DNA from: Molanna angustata
Taxonomy: Eukaryota > Arthropoda > Insecta > Trichoptera > Molannidae
Assembly (NCBI GenBank): GCA_963576475.1
Contig: OY754978.1
Span: 5,541,929-5,605,928, forward strand
Reading direction: 5' to 3'
Length of the DNA: 64,000 bases
Of the stretch, positions 1 to 13,500 are shown piece by piece. A model generated the notes under the pieces. The model did not search any database. It was not told where the DNA came from and was given only the letters and a program-made list of their open reading frames with translations. The position numbers were made by a program, and so were the translations under genes. Numbering within the stretch: position 1 is the first letter of the stretch; every line of letters begins with the position of its first letter.

Positions 1-2339
1 TTCTTCTTATTCTTGTACCGCTCCTAACGAAGGTTGGCGACCATTAAACCAAACTCATCTCGATATTGCGCCAACCTAATTAGTGACGCCGTATCTGGAT
101 ATTAATCATTGAAAATTACTAATCTTCATAATATGATTTTCCTATTACTTTTTTGAACATTTTTACAAATTATTAGTAAATAAAAATATATACAATTACC
201 ACGATTTTTTTTAGTATTTTCAGTAATAAATATTTTTATTTATTTATAATTTGAAAATAACTAAAGTTTACACTCCATTTGAACTCTATAAATTGGGCAA
301 AATGAATGTAAAACTGCCCCTGTTGAATATTATTATTACCCAATTTCAATAGATTGGGGTCTAATTCGTAGTGATCATATGTGTTTATCTAGATTAGCTT
401 AGGGGTTGTTTTCTGAAAATCAATTGGATACTAATGTGTACTTATTTAGTTTCATTATTATGTGCTTAGTAATTCACGTTGGTACTAATTAAATTATTTT
501 GGTATTTGTAGGGCGTGTTGCGTATTATGGGATATATTTTTTCCAAGCACAATCTCTTGGCGAAATGGTGTTTTGTAGATTTATTTTGCACAATGAAGAC
601 GATACTGCTGTGTGAGTATAAACGTTTGGTGGTTCTTGGTCTTTATTGGTATTAGGTCTTTCAAGATTTTCTGAAGGTGTGTTCAATTTACTCTCAATCA
701 ATCAAAAGTTGCAAATCAATTATCTATCAAATGAAATATTTATCAAATGGGTGAGTGGACAAGTTTAAAAAAATAGATGAAAAGGTTTGCCTTAAATTTC
801 TAGCGTTTATTGTAGAATATAATATTACATGTTATAATCGAGGGAGATCGCGATCCACTTCCGTTGAATTTCAATACTTCGCGATATAAAAAAGATCAAT
901 TGTTAATACGTTGATGCAGAGAGTCAGTGAAGATGGATGTCCAGTCGGCTAAAGGTGATCAGAGAGAATAAAGATGAATTGCTGAACTGCATTGGTGGTC
1001 GATTTTGTTGCTCATACGCATTCGTTTTCCAAATGTCGGTAAGTCGTTCCGGTAGGAACCTTTATCAACACACGCTTGTGTCATGCTTCCTTTTATAAGG
1101 TAATGCACACCTGTCGCTGGTTATCCCACGTTGTGTGATACGCCGTAATGGAATCAATGAATAAAAATAATGTTTTTAGTCAGCTTTTACTTTTAATTCT
1201 TCAATGGCTCTACAGCACATATCAAGTCTTGGCCTCCAGCGACTTCCAGTTTGGCATACAAAGAAGCTGGGATCTTTGAATAGATACAGCTCTTTTTGTC
1301 ACCAGATCCAGAAGTCTTTGAGGATTTTTTCATTTTCAAATTTTTCGGTCACTTTTATTGAAATAATTTATAATGATAATCTGGACTAAACATTATTTTG
1401 ACACCTATGGTGGGGGTGAAATTAGCTTTAATAATATTAAAATAATAGTTTTCCCCCTCCACCAAAATTGTCCGTTCCACGCACCTCATAAGCAATTAAC
1501 CTCCCCGTATCAGATAATGGAATAATTTAACAGGAATTTGGGCTATTTTCAATAGCTACCGGGTAGGTCCACTATAAATTATCTTACCATTATGTTTAGA
1601 CAGCAACTTTATTTATACTTGGTCTTGTTTTATTCGTTGTCTTTCGTTTCTATAAATTATACGAAGAAAATACTCAATTAAAAAAAATCAAATAGTTCCT
1701 GAATAACCCTTCTGATCCTCATTGCTAGTGTGTTTTTTTTTCTTTCAAAGTTGTATTTTTTTCAAAATCAATAATACTATTGTACCAAAGTAACGTTTGA
1801 GATTTTTGTAGGATTGGAAAATTTATTGCCTTAGGGCAATAAATTTTCCTCGGTGCACTTGCTGTACACGAAGAATAAATAAATATAAAATAGATGGCTT
1901 TTTTATAGTATTTGATGATTTCATTTGTTATCTTTGATAGTATACTTTCCACCTGAATAATTTTTGAACTTTTGTACAAAAAGATATCAATACATGTACA
2001 TTCTCATAGATTCCCTGACGAAATAACGGCAGGAAGCGAATTTCATGGCTCCGCAATATAAGAGAGTGGACGGTGAATAGGACCGTTGAAGAGCATATTT
2101 CGAGCCGCCGAAGATATACCTACTCCCTAGTGACATTCAACGTCGGGGGGCCTGACATAACACTGGAAGAAGAAAAAGATTCCCTTAACATAGCTTGATC
2201 ATGAGTTTTTGCAAATAATATAGATAATATTAAAGAAGCAGTTAGATTATTTAGTTCTAGCTGTAAAACTTGATATTTAAAATTATACATTTTTTTCTAA
2301 TAAGTTTAATGATACACAGTTTTAACTTAATATAATCAA
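1..2339. other. Non-coding region, no gene recognised
   Basis: AT-rich sequence with only short ORFs, none with recognisable protein signal. A diverged copy of a dispersed repeat lies at about 1045-1150 and a short LINE-like scrap at about 1196-1290. I searched for the missing N-terminal Trpm exons here and saw none. Confidence 0.6.
1045..1150 (-). repeat. Dispersed repeat R1 copy (diverged)
   Basis: Shares the blocks for 'ttataaggtaatgcacacc' and a ggttatcccac stretch with copies at 5010-5105 (+), 16574-16714 (+) and 35262-35398 (-). The family has no coding potential that I can see. Confidence 0.55.
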
Positions 2340-3996
2340 TTATTTTTTTAATACTATCTCTAAAATAAAAATTATAACAGATGTTGAAATGAGTGATCCC
2401 CAAAGCGTGTATGCAATACTCAAATTATATATTGATATGGGTGGATGTTGATCCAAACTGTCTGAACTGTGTCGATGCATTCTCTGAAGATACCAAGAAT
2501 TATAGGTCCGCTTTGACCAATATTTAAAGAAACCGTTCTCGACCAGACGTTCTTGCGCACGGTTTAAAGAAGATACAAGCGGAGACCACAGTGGAAGAGA
2601 CTGAGCTACGAAAATATACCCGACCGGCTCTTTGATGATATGCAACAGGTCTTTTCCATCCTTTGAGTACTTTTTTGCTTTATAAAACTTCGCTATAAAC
2701 TCTAAGCAAATCGTGGTGCCGTTTTTATATTCTGCGATGTTGTCGATCAATCCAACTGGTTTGTACACTACAACGAGTTTCTGTGACAATCTTTTCCTGA
2801 TTGAGGCTTCCTTACTGCTCATTCCATCGCTCACTGTCAGTTTATCGCAAAATTCCTTGCGACACATAATCTGGTATCCTGTCTCGTCCAAATCTTCCAT
2901 CGTATTGAGCTCTTCTTCCGATGTGACGGACAAGTTCCTTATAATTCTTCCTTGGTAGACGTTGTTTACGACCATCGCCCACGTCATTAGACACACGAAG
3001 ATGATCCTCTCTATAGTGTTGCTGGATAGTCTGAAAGACACATTGTGAATGACACTGACAAACGACAGCAAACTGAGCGTGAAAGCGTTGTTGAAAAATT
3101 CTAGGAAACTCTTTGGACGATGTATTTTTTTTGCAAAAAAATATTTTGTCGTACTCCAAGAGATTAACACAATTACCATAAATAAGATGGAGACTATTCG
3201 TACTGTTAAATCGAGGATGCTGAACGGCGAGTGTATGTGATGAATTTTAGTGTTCGGCATCGGAGTTACAACAACTACTTTTGTTTGCTGCAAACTGACT
3301 AGGAAACGTGTTTTTTTGTAAACGTTGTTATCTGCTGTGATGAAGTTTCCATTAAAATCTGCGAATCCATCTTCTAGATCTCGCATCACACCCGTCAAAC
3401 TTCCATCTGGCATCTCTGCGCCATATGCGATTCCGTCTCTGGGTAGGCTGTAAACCGGAGTAGCATTAAGCATACTGACGTACTGCGACACAATTTCACC
3501 TTCGTATTCTGCAAATTTAACTATTTTTCCTTTTTCGTCTACAATCGGTTTGGAAATACCTTCGAAATCTTGCATCGTTATTCTCAGTGGATATCCATGA
3601 AGGTTTGCCGATCTACCGTCAATGAATTTCTTTATTTTCATCCATTCGGCGTTTGTGTGGTTGTTGTGTAGAGCAAATCGTTTCACAGCTTCCGAAGTTT
3701 TTTCAATCGAATGGTATGGATTAAATATGTAAACATTTAAATACGAATCGGAAACACTGCTGATGGAAACGATTGGTAAATTGAAACAGAAGTGTTCTTT
3801 CCACGCTCTCCAAGTGAGGGAAACCACTTCGTCCTCGGTAACGTCGTAAACTATGAGGAGGAATATATCTTCCGCATTTTCGTTCCCAGACATTGTTTTC
3901 CAAATTGGTTTAAGGTCTTCTTCAGCTACTTTAATGGTCTCTGCATAAACTATAAACGTTAAACTATTTCTTCGTACAGTTCCTTCTTTGGGTGTC
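2340..3996 (-). CDS. IR gene exon 3 (ligand-binding domain, channel, stop)
   Basis: The acceptor is TTTTCAG at 3997-3999. The open frame runs 34 codons upstream of the first internal Met at 3893, in frame with exon 2, so the Met at 3893 is not the true start. It holds both ligand-binding halves and all three membrane segments, and ends at TAA 2340-2342. Confidence 0.88.
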
Positions 3997-4882
3997 CTGA
4001 AAATGAATAAGTATTACTTACATATACAGTAAAAATTAATTTCCCTCTTTTAATTTCTGAAATTTTTATACCTTTTTATTTATTTCTGACCCAATTAAAC
4101 GTATTTTATTTTCATGTAAAATTATTCACTTACCTATTTCTGGTCGTTGAATTGTTGATTATCATTTGGGCGTTGGATTCCATGGCCATCAGAATAAGAT
4201 CTATCATCGTAGTCTTGGATGTTGTTATAAATTCGGATGTTGGTGTTTTTTCGAGGATTATCTTGAACAATTTTTTTAACAGATAAACAATTGACTTTCT
4301 CGTCCAGTCGTTCATAATGTTTTTTAAAAACAAGTCTTTTTGGGTATCGGAACTTTGAAATTTTGAATTTTTCGCTTCTTTCGTATCATTGCCAAACAAT
4401 CTGGAAAGAATATTTCAATGGATATTTATTTTAAGGAAGGTGTCATTGAAACTTTAAAAACTTAGTCTTGGAGATATTTGCAGAAATTTATCTCTTTTCT
4501 TATTAGTTTTTTCCATTTAATTGGGAAAGCAATTTCCCTTACCCATAAAAAGGTAGAGCAAATCAAATATAAGTTTCTAGAAAAACAATGTTTTTGCTTC
4601 GTTTGCAATGAAAAAAAATCATTAAATTAGAACAAGATCCCACTTTAAAAAATAACTTCCCATAAGAAGTATTCAAAGTTTTTCTATAATCAAGCTGTAT
4701 ATTTAATATTCTTACCTTATTTCCTCGACGAAATTTTCACTATAATCTCTCTTGGTCCTTGAATAATTCCATTTTACTATTTCTGTATCTTTATTTTCGG
4801 TTGCGTTTTGCAGTGCCGTATAGAAACTATTTTGTATTAAGGCATATATCAAAGCATATTTTACTAGAACTCGTCTTATCAT
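2340..4882 (-). CDS. Ionotropic receptor (IR), chemosensory iGluR-like, 3 exons
   Basis: Spliced from 4716-4882, 4134-4400 and 2340-3996 (minus strand). Introns begin GTAAG and end CAG, and phases join exactly to give 696 residues. The start at 4882 gives MIRRVLVKYALIYALIQ, a plausible signal peptide. By family knowledge IRs are variant ionotropic glutamate receptors in chemosensory dendrites. Approximate layout: N-terminal region 25-275, ligand-binding half S1 280-395 (begins HGYPLRITMQ), M1 405-425, pore 441-464, M2 472-491, S2 497-650, M3 667-692 ending two lysines before the stop. The block after M2 (NVYQGRIIRNLS...TMEDL) is typical of IRs. It is a divergent IR, not one of the conserved co-receptors that I could name, so no symbol is given. 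It appears intact. It lies opposite to Trpm and may sit in a Trpm intron. Confidence 0.88.
4134..4400 (-). CDS. IR gene exon 2 (N-terminal extracellular region)
   Basis: The acceptor is CTTTCCAG and the donor is AATAG|GTAAG. It enters and leaves in phase 2 and encodes about 89 residues (LFGNDTKEAKNSKF...) of the poorly conserved IR N-terminal region. Confidence 0.8.
4716..4882 (-). CDS. IR gene exon 1 (start codon, signal peptide)
   Basis: ATG at 4882. The exon encodes 55 codons and ends after two bases of an Arg codon (phase 2) at an AAG|GTAAG donor. Its first 20 or so residues are hydrophobic, consistent with a signal peptide. It is too short to show as an obvious ORF, but joins exon 2 in frame. 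Confidence 0.78.
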
Positions 4883-5009
4883 GTTGATTTTTTTGGATAA
4901 ATGACTTTGCTTGGTTCAGGCTTAATCGTTTATTTAAACCTTAAATTTACAGACACAGGGGCGTTCAATGTTTTATGTCGTCAAAATTTTAGTTTATTTA
5001 TTTATATCA

Positions 5010-5105
5010 TCACGGCATATCGGTAATCAGCGACAGATGTGCGGGTGTAGGTACCTCGTCTCACTTAAAAGGGCAACATTCAGAATCGGTGGTGAACCTC
5101 ATTGC
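5010..5105 (+). repeat. Dispersed repeat R1 copy
   Basis: Contains 'catcacggcatat', a cgacag(a/g)tgtgcg block and 'attcagaatcggtggtgaac', shared with the copies at 16574-16714 (+) and 35262-35398 (-). Confidence 0.6.
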
Positions 5106-5460
5106 TGATCTTTCATCATCATCATCATCATCAATGGCGCTACAGCCCATCATAAGCCTTGGCCTCCTCAAGAACTCTCCGCCATTACACCCGGTCCATC
5201 GCCCCCACCTTCCAATAAGTTTCACTGTTTGCTTTCAAGTCTCTTTCTTCGCCATCTATCCACTTTAATGTGGGTCTTTCCACGTTTCGCTTCCCATCTG
5301 GTCGTGTGTTGAGAATTTCCGTTGGGACTCGGTTCTCCTACATGCGTGGAGATGTCCCAACCATCTAAGCGATAAGTTTTTATGTACTTTACATTGGCCT
5401 CAGTTCTCGGCTTCCATGCTTGAGATTCACTTGTAGCTTATCTATGTTTACTTATACTTG
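5106..5460 (-). mobile_element. Degraded LINE 3' fragment
   Basis: A (cat)n tract followed by 'aatggcgctacagcccat' and the reverse complement of reverse-transcriptase C-terminal coding sequence. The same block recurs at 40353-40450. Stops interrupt it in all frames. Confidence 0.5.
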
Positions 5461-5949
5461 AATTATGTCAAAGTTTGGCGATCCGTTTGAATTGTAGATT
5501 GGTAACAACTGTTATAATTTTCCGCCCTCTCTTGCTATCATTCTGTATACAATTACGAACGACTCCTTTTAAAATGAGTTGTTTACTGTCTTGTTATTTT
5601 TAATGTGTGTCTGTTTACCTGTGTAATAACTTTGTGAAGTTGATTTAATGCTGTCATTTTCTCTGTTGTTAGTCCAATAGTTTTTGCCCGTGGAAAGGGA
5701 TTGGAATTCCAAGGCGAAAAATTGATATTTTTTCATACTACGTTATCAGATAGGTGTACATTTTTCACTGTTTGTCAGTATACTGATAATTTTCATAGAA
5801 CATTAAGCAAACGCGTAGTTTTCTTATAAACTTTTGAGTTATGTTTTCATTTCAAAGCACCTATGATATATTATATATAATGTTCAGTGAATATTGTAAC
5901 TACATATAAGAGCATAAGTCAGCAACTGCCAGACTTTACTTTCTGAAAA

Positions 5950-6240
5950 TAATTATGGTTGATTGTAAGATATCGCCATTATGTCAAACGTCTACGTTGG
6001 CTCAGACACGTTTGTAGAATGGAGGATTACCGGGTCCCAAAGAAAGTATTGAACACCTGCCCTGAAGGAAGAATAAGCAGAGGGAGACCTAGGATGAGAT
6101 GGCTGGACGACATCGAGGGCGATATAAGATCGATCGGACAGACAAAATTGGAGACAGGGTGGGATGGAGGCAATTTTTTGAAGAGGCCAAGGCCCACACC
6201 GGGATGTAGCGCCATTGCTGATGATTCCTACGCTGCCTGA
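5950..6240 (+). pseudogene. RTE/Jockey-like reverse transcriptase C-terminal fragment
   Basis: Translates to a peptide with RLRWLRHVCRMEDYRVPKKV and RGRPRMRWLDDIEGD, the characteristic post-RT tail of non-LTR retrotransposons. Everything upstream of it is missing, so it is 5'-truncated debris. Confidence 0.72.
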
Positions 6241-6247
6241 TTGGCAA

Positions 6248-6604
6248 TCACCTTAAAAGAGTTCGGTATTTCGATATGTGGTAAAAATATATCGAACGCA
6301 TGTATTTTGTAATCGCTCTAATTAATCTAAGAGTTCTTGATTCGCGTCTAAATAATTTTCTATGATAATTTCGTAGAATCCGCATAGTGGTGTCTTTATC
6401 TAATAGGTATAATAATAATATTTTATATCGCTGTTGGTTTTTCGCAAATAAATTGCTGTTTGTCCTAAACGGAAATTCGTAATTGGGGTTGGATTCCAGT
6501 TTACAGGCTAAGATATATACATTTTTAAGATAAGAACGTATTAAAAGCTTATCATGTGTAGCCCTACTTGATTTTTTAATGATCAGTTTTACGATCGAGT
6601 CCAA
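6248..6604 (-). other. Unrecognised 118-codon ORF
   Basis: A basic, Ile/Leu/Arg-rich open frame with no family I recognise and no visible splice partner. Its place between LINE fragments suggests transposon-derived or chance coding. It may not be expressed. Confidence 0.2.
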
Positions 6605-7333
6605 TTTAATCTCGTTTCTTAGTGTAATATGATCAAAGAACTGGTGTAATATTTTTCGTAGAATCTTTCTAGAAAATCGAATGGCTTTTACCTTGAGGTA
6701 GGTCTAAACCTCTTTTCGGTATAATTGCGAAGTTCTTTGGGGTGTTTTTTTGTGGATTGAAAAAAGGGAGCATTATGCGGAATAATGGGAATGTAACAGG
6801 GATTGGAGTGAAATCACCCAATAAGCGGCTTTCCCACCAATTTCTTCAATTATTTTATATCCAATGGGAGTCCGCTTTTGTTTATACCCAAAAAAGATTT
6901 ACCTTAATCTCTGGTCCAGCGTTGTTCATTGGAATAAACGAAAAAAACGTAAAAATATTATTTTATCAATTTTATTCATTACAATTGACTTTGTGTAAAC
7001 TGAGTTATTTGTTACGACCGGTAACGAAACGACCGCTCTTTCTCTGAACGGATGACAACCGAGAAAGCCATCGCTTCGAAACTGGTTGTATCGGATAACT
7101 CATTCTTGGTTTAAAACAAATTGTTTTGCTACAAAGTATATTCCGAAAATATTAAGGTGTACTTAAACAATTCACTTTTACACACCCTTGTTGAACAACA
7201 TGATGTTTCTTTATCATAGATCAGGCCAATGACTTACATTACGGATGATGCTCAGTTATGTTGCGAGCGGGCAAGCCCCCAGCAGCTGATTTTTCTACAA
7301 TATCCCAATACTATTTTGATATTAATTTTCCAG
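6605..7333. other. Non-coding stretch upstream of first visible Trpm exon
   Basis: A 101-codon ORF at 6742-7047 has no recognisable signal. An imperfect hairpin lies at about 7001-7110. The last bases form the ATTTTCCAG acceptor of the exon at 7334. Confidence 0.5.
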
Positions 7334-7520
7334 ATAACAGTATTCAGGATTCAAGAACGCGCCGAGGGCGGCTCCCAAGAACTTGACCAGACCATCCTCA
7401 CGGCGCTCTTCCGCTCCCAGCACTTGGCGCCCTCGGAGCAACTGTCCCTGGCCCTCACGTGGAACCGAGTCGACATAGCCAGGTCGGAGATATTCGTCTA
7501 CGGTCAGGAGTGGCCGCCAG
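7334..7520 (+). CDS. Trpm: Trpm exon: TRPM homology region
   Basis: Starts in frame with [12 protein letters not shown] and contains [20 protein letters not shown], a hallmark of the TRPM N-terminal homology domain. It is GC-richer than its surroundings. The donor is CCAG|GTTCGT, phase 1. Confidence 0.93.
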
Positions 7521-10500
7521 GTTCGTCCAAAACTACCTATCAACCCTTTTCTATCGAAAATTGTAGTAGTTTATTTGCTCATTTGATAAAATTAAGCACA
7601 ATAATGATAAACTCAATGAGAGAAATCATGTCTCAAAGAGAGAAAAGAAAGCCTTTAGAGGTCAGTGATGCTGGGGAGATTTGCAGGAAGATCACCGATG
7701 GGATTGATCGACCAGGTCAAGGAAGCTGCCAATTCCGCAATTAAAGATGTAACACACCTTGCTGGAGACAGGGAGGCCTGGAAGAGCTTCGTGCGGGGTG
7801 CATCTGTTGGGGATCACGACCCTCATTCATGAGGAATACGACGCAGATAGAGACAATTATTTATTTATTTATTTTTATTTATATAATTTATGTACATGTG
7901 TACAAAGGCAGGTTTATTGCCATAAGGCAATTTCTTCCAACCAACCCGAGCAACGTGAAGTCTCTTAGTTAAATTGGTACAGTACTAATGAAGTGAGAAA
8001 TAAATTGATAAAAAATAACATAAAAGAGTAAGAAATATAAAAAAAATTACAAAGAGAAAAAAATGAAAAGAGAGTTTAAAAATAAAATAATAATAATAAT
8101 AATAACACTGATCACATAGCAATGAGGAAAAGGAGGTTACGGAAGGATATAGAAGGAATTTAGGAACTATTTGACAAATAAAGTTTTTTTAATTTACCTT
8201 TAAATATTTGAATGGATTGAGATGACGTTACTTCATCACTTAGGCCATTCCATAGTCTAGCTGATTGTACTTGAAAAGAGGAGCTGAAAACTTCTGTATT
8301 GTGAATGGGGATAGCTAGTGTAGTACGTTCAGCAGATCGAAGGGATACGCCGTGACTTGACAAGAAAACGACGTTATTTTTTAAATATTGTGGTGAATAG
8401 GGATTATAAATAGTCTTATAAAGTAATGACAGAATGTGAATGTTACGACGATCTCGTATCTTTGGTATATTGTGTATAATATATATAAATAATCTTATAA
8501 AGTAATGACAGTATGTGAATGTTACGACGATCTCGTATCTTTGGTATATTGTGTATAATATATATAAATAATCTTATAAAGTAATGACAGTATGTGAATG
8601 TTACGACGATCTCGTATCTTTGGTATATTGTGTATAATATATATAAATAATCTTATAAAGTAATGACAGTATGTGAATGTTACGACGATCTCGTATCTTT
8701 GGTATATTGTGTATAATATATATAAATAATCTTATAAAGTAATGACAGTATGTGAATGTTACGACGATCTCGTATCTTTGGTATATTGTGTATAATATAT
8801 ATAAATAATCTTATAAAGTAATGACAGTATGTGAATGTTACGACGATCTCGTATCTTTGGTATATTGTGTATAATATATATAAATAATCTTATAAAGTAA
8901 TGACAGTATGTGAATGTTACGACGATCTCGTATCTTTGGTATATTGTGTATAATATATATAAATAATCTTATAAAGTAATGACAGTATGTGAATGTTACG
9001 ACGATCTCGTATCTTTGGTATATTGTGTATAATATATATATAAATAATCTTATAAAGTAATGACAGTATGTGAATGTTACGACGATCTCGTATCTTTGGT
9101 ATATTGTGTATAATATATATAAATAATCTTATAAAGTAATGACAGTATGTGAATGTTACGACGATCTCGTATCTTTGGTATATTGTGTATAATATATATA
9201 TAAATAATCTTATAAAGTAATGACAGTATGTGAATGTTACGACGATCTCGTATCTTTGGTATATTGTGTATAATATATATAAATAATCTTATAAAGTAAT
9301 GACAGTATGTGAATGTTACGACGATCTCGTATCTTTGGCCAACGAAGTATATTTCTACAAGTCGAAACATGATCATATTTTTTTAGATTGTAAATGAACC
9401 GTATACAGACATTCTGTAATCGTTCCAGTTTATTTAATAATTCTTGATTGGCATCCAGATAACACACATGATCTGATCTGCGCAAGTGACGAATCAATTC
9501 TATCTGAAAATTTATTTTATCTAAAAGTGTTAAAAAAGTACAGTCTAGAAATTCTAGATTCGTGTGAGAAGTTATTTGACAAATTTCTTTTCTGATGGCA
9601 ATTAAACCTATGTTTTATTCTTTTATTATATTCGTGTGATTGTGTGTGTGTGTTTGTGGATGTACCAATATGTATAAAAAAAGCGTGTGTATTGATGAAC
9701 TTTGCTCATGTCGTTTTCACTTCTAAAAGGGTATTGACAATATATAAAATTGTAATACTTTCTTGTATGCCGTTGTCAATGTCTGTAAGTGTTCCTAATA
9801 CAATAAAATAAAATTCTGACGCCTTGTTATCAGAGAATATCCACTGATTTATTTGATTCCAGAGATCACTTTTCTGATAGATGGAGATTGCTAATCTAGA
9901 GGGCTTCAAGAGCTACTCTTCATGCTATACATTATTTTTCATCATTCAGTCTAACGTTCTGCGATGCGGCCTTTAAAATTCGCTTGAGTGTGCGATTGGC
10001 TTTGAAAGATGTTTTAATTATTACTACCTTCGCGTATATTTTCAAAATGTTTAAAATAACTATTTGTTTTCTATATATTTTATTCTTCAGGAGCTCTGGA
10101 TGAAGCTATGATGCAAGCATTGGAACACGACCGAATAGACTTTGTGAAGCTTTTGCTGGAGAATGGTGTGTCGATGAGAAAGTTCCTCACCATACCAAGA
10201 TTGGAAGAGCTGTACAATACTAGGCAGGGCCCTACAAATACTTTGGGTCACATTTTGAGAGACCTTCGTCCCCATATACCCAGGGGATATCTTTATACTC
10301 TGCATGACGTAGGACTGGTCATTAATAAACTAATGGGTGGAGCTTATAGGTAAATATTTATTTTAATAAGATTGAATTCTTACCTTAAATTCTTACCTTT
10401 AATTCTTAAAACTTAAAAATAGGAAGGCCCCTGGAATCGACAACATATCCAATGAACTAATAAAATACTCTGGCATGGAATCAGGAAAAGAGATCCAAAA

Positions 10501-13500
10501 GTTATTTAATAAAATATTAGCAGCTGGCAAAATACCACAAGAATGGAGAACAAGCATAACAATTCCCATATTCAAGAAAGGGCAAAAGAAGAACCCTGAG
10601 AACTATAGAGGTATAACGTTACTATGCACAATGCTTAAGTTGTTTACGAGTATACTGAAAACAAAACTTGAGCAAAAAATAAGCAATAGGGAAGAACAAC
10701 AGGGTTTTCGACGAAATCGCTCAACTAATGATGCAATCTTCATTCTGAGACAGATTAAAGAAAAGGCAATAGAGTATAACAAAGTAGCTTTCATGTGTTT
10801 TGTGGATTTAACTAAAGCGTTTGACAGGGTGTTGCTAAAATACATATATTGTAAGAATACTACAGGAAAGGGGAATATCTAACATACACATTAGTTAAGA
10901 CTGTTCAAGATCTATAGGTATACCAATTGCAAAACACAAATTAAGGTAAATAATGAGTTGTCTAGTGAAATCCAAGCAAGCAATGGTATAAGGCAGGGAG
11001 ACAGTCTAAGCCCGTTTCTGTTCAATATCATAATGGACGAAATCATAGAAGAGGTGGCTGGCTTGGGACTAGGGTATAAAATGGGTGGCAAAATTGTTAA
11101 TGTTATCTGTTATGCAGATAATGCGGTGATAATAGCTGAAACTGAGAATGACTTGCAAATAATGTTGAACAAATTCCATGTGGTATCACAGAGGCTACTA
11201 TATCCAAACAACCTTCAAGGTGTAAGCTAACTGTTGATGATAAGCCCGTGGAACAAGTAATGAGTTTCAAATATTTAGGAGTAGAGATCTGCAGCCATAA
11301 CGACTTATACACTGAAGTCCGCGAACAAGTCAATAAAGCATCTGTCGTATCTGGATGTCTGAAAAATATGATCTGGAAAAATAAACACATGCGTATTGAC
11401 AGTAAGGTCAGAATATATAAAACATGTGTGCGACCGATCATGACGTATGCTGTGGAAACGCGAGCAGATACTGTACGAACCAAGGGGCTCCTAAGGACAA
11501 CAGAGATGAAGGTCCTAAGGTCAATCACTGGTAAAACTCTCCGAGATCGTGTTCGCAATGTTCAAATAAGGAAAACATGTGGAATACAGGACATCGTTCG
11601 ATGGAGTAGATCCAGAAGAAGGCATTGGAGGGACCACGTAGCCAGGATGGACAGTGATCGGCTTGCAAATATAGCAGCAAATGAAATTCCTTCCGGCCGC
11701 CGCCTGCCCGGTAGACCACCCAAGAGATGGAAGGATAGCTGGACTTCGTCATCCCAGGAGGCATAGTTTCTGAAGAACAGACCAACTAGGTCTACTAAAC
11801 GAATAAGAAGAAGAAGAAGAATTCTTACCATACCATACCATCACACCGAACCGAACGCCAGATTCCTCTCTCTTGAAATACAATTCTCCCATCATTCACG
11901 TCCATGCATCATCTCATACATGCTATTCTGTTATACTCACTTCTTACTTCTCCATCTTTCAAAATACCATTTATGTGATCGTGCCAATTTTTTAAATTCT
12001 TTTTTTGTCAGACTGTCATCACTCATTCTTTCTATGTGGCCAAACCGCCTTAGGCATTTATTTTCATCTTACGATATCTTTCAATCATGCATTCTCGTCA
12101 AATATCCTCATTTTTTTTTCTTATTTATTTATTTATTCATACAAACATTGATGACATTACAATAATTATTACATCTGCAATGCCCCACTAGGCAAATGAA
12201 CCTGTGCCGGGGCCAATGCATCTCGAGACAGTAACACTGTATTACTTGATGCCAACATCAGCTACTAAAGGCTTGTCCTCCCGCAACATAGGTGATCATT
12301 ATCTTTTTGAAATAACATGAATTGTTTATTGTATATCCTCTTATTTTCTCTTTTATATAATAGCTTTTTCGTCTCAATCTTCTTCTTCGCCCTAACACCC
12401 CTAGCCTTTGTCCCATTTACCTGGGGTCGGCTCTCCTAGTTCTCATCAAGTCCTCCGCGACCTCCGAACGAAACCTTGCCTCCCTGAGATATCTAGTTAT
12501 TATGGACATCCAAATGGACCTCTAAGTCCATCATTCTTTTTATCATATTATCCTGTGGCAGTCTCATAATGTTTCCATACCATCTTGATCTGTTCTCGGT
12601 CTGTGTTCTCGCTGATTGACACTGTCACGGATTTGGAAGTTCTTCACCCTGTCCAACCTCATAACACCAATGCCCATCTGAGCATTCTCATCTCGTTGGA
12701 ATGAAGTCTGGACATGGTTGTTTTTTAATGCCCAGCACTCAGATGAATAGGTCATCGTTGGTTGGTCTGACTACCGTTTTATATACCTGACCTATTATTT
12801 TTATTGCTTTGCCATTGCCATTTCCTTGTCACACAATATACCAGAGTATCTTATTTATCTCAATAAATGTTATTATTATTGTTATTATTTATGCTCATTT
12901 TCATTTTGAATCTTTTGTTTTTAGAGCTTACTACACTAGAAGAAAATTTCGACCAATATACGCCAAGGTGATGAACAAGAACTCCAATGTCCACCGGAAC
13001 TCTGCATCCTTTGTTCGCCATTACAGCGGAAACCCTCTCAGTCTTGTTACTGGCTTCATGCCTGTCACTACAGAGATGGCTCTCTTCGATTATCCTTTCA
13101 ATGAACTGCTGGTAAGATTATCATTTTTTATTTTATGTTTTTCCATAGTTCAGTTGTGAATCAGATAAACATATTTAACTGGAATGGCAACTGAGAACCG
13201 ACCTTAGAAATCTGAGCAGGCCACGAACAAGATAGTCTGATGACATATAAAGAATGGCAGAGTGACTAGGAATAGGGACATGTCGAAAAGGAGGGCCTGT
13301 GTTAAATATTGAATAACTGATGGGAGTTGATGACATTGTTTTAAACCACAAGTGAGTTGTTTGATACAACTGGTTCGAAGTGACCGTCTCTTCCTCAGTT
13401 GTCATCCTTCCTGAGCAAGAAGCAATCTGTTTGAAACCAGTACATATAACTCACTTATTACCAGGTGATTATTAAAATTGTTATAAAATGTGCCATAGAG

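Noticed and set aside
3882..3893. Start of the IR gene at the Met codon at 3893
   Set aside because: The frame is open upstream to a proper acceptor and continues through two more exons to a better start with a signal-peptide-like sequence.
6742..7047. 101-codon plus-strand ORF
   Set aside because: No recognisable domain, no splice link in phase to the Trpm exon at 7334, and ordinary composition for chance ORFs in this DNA.
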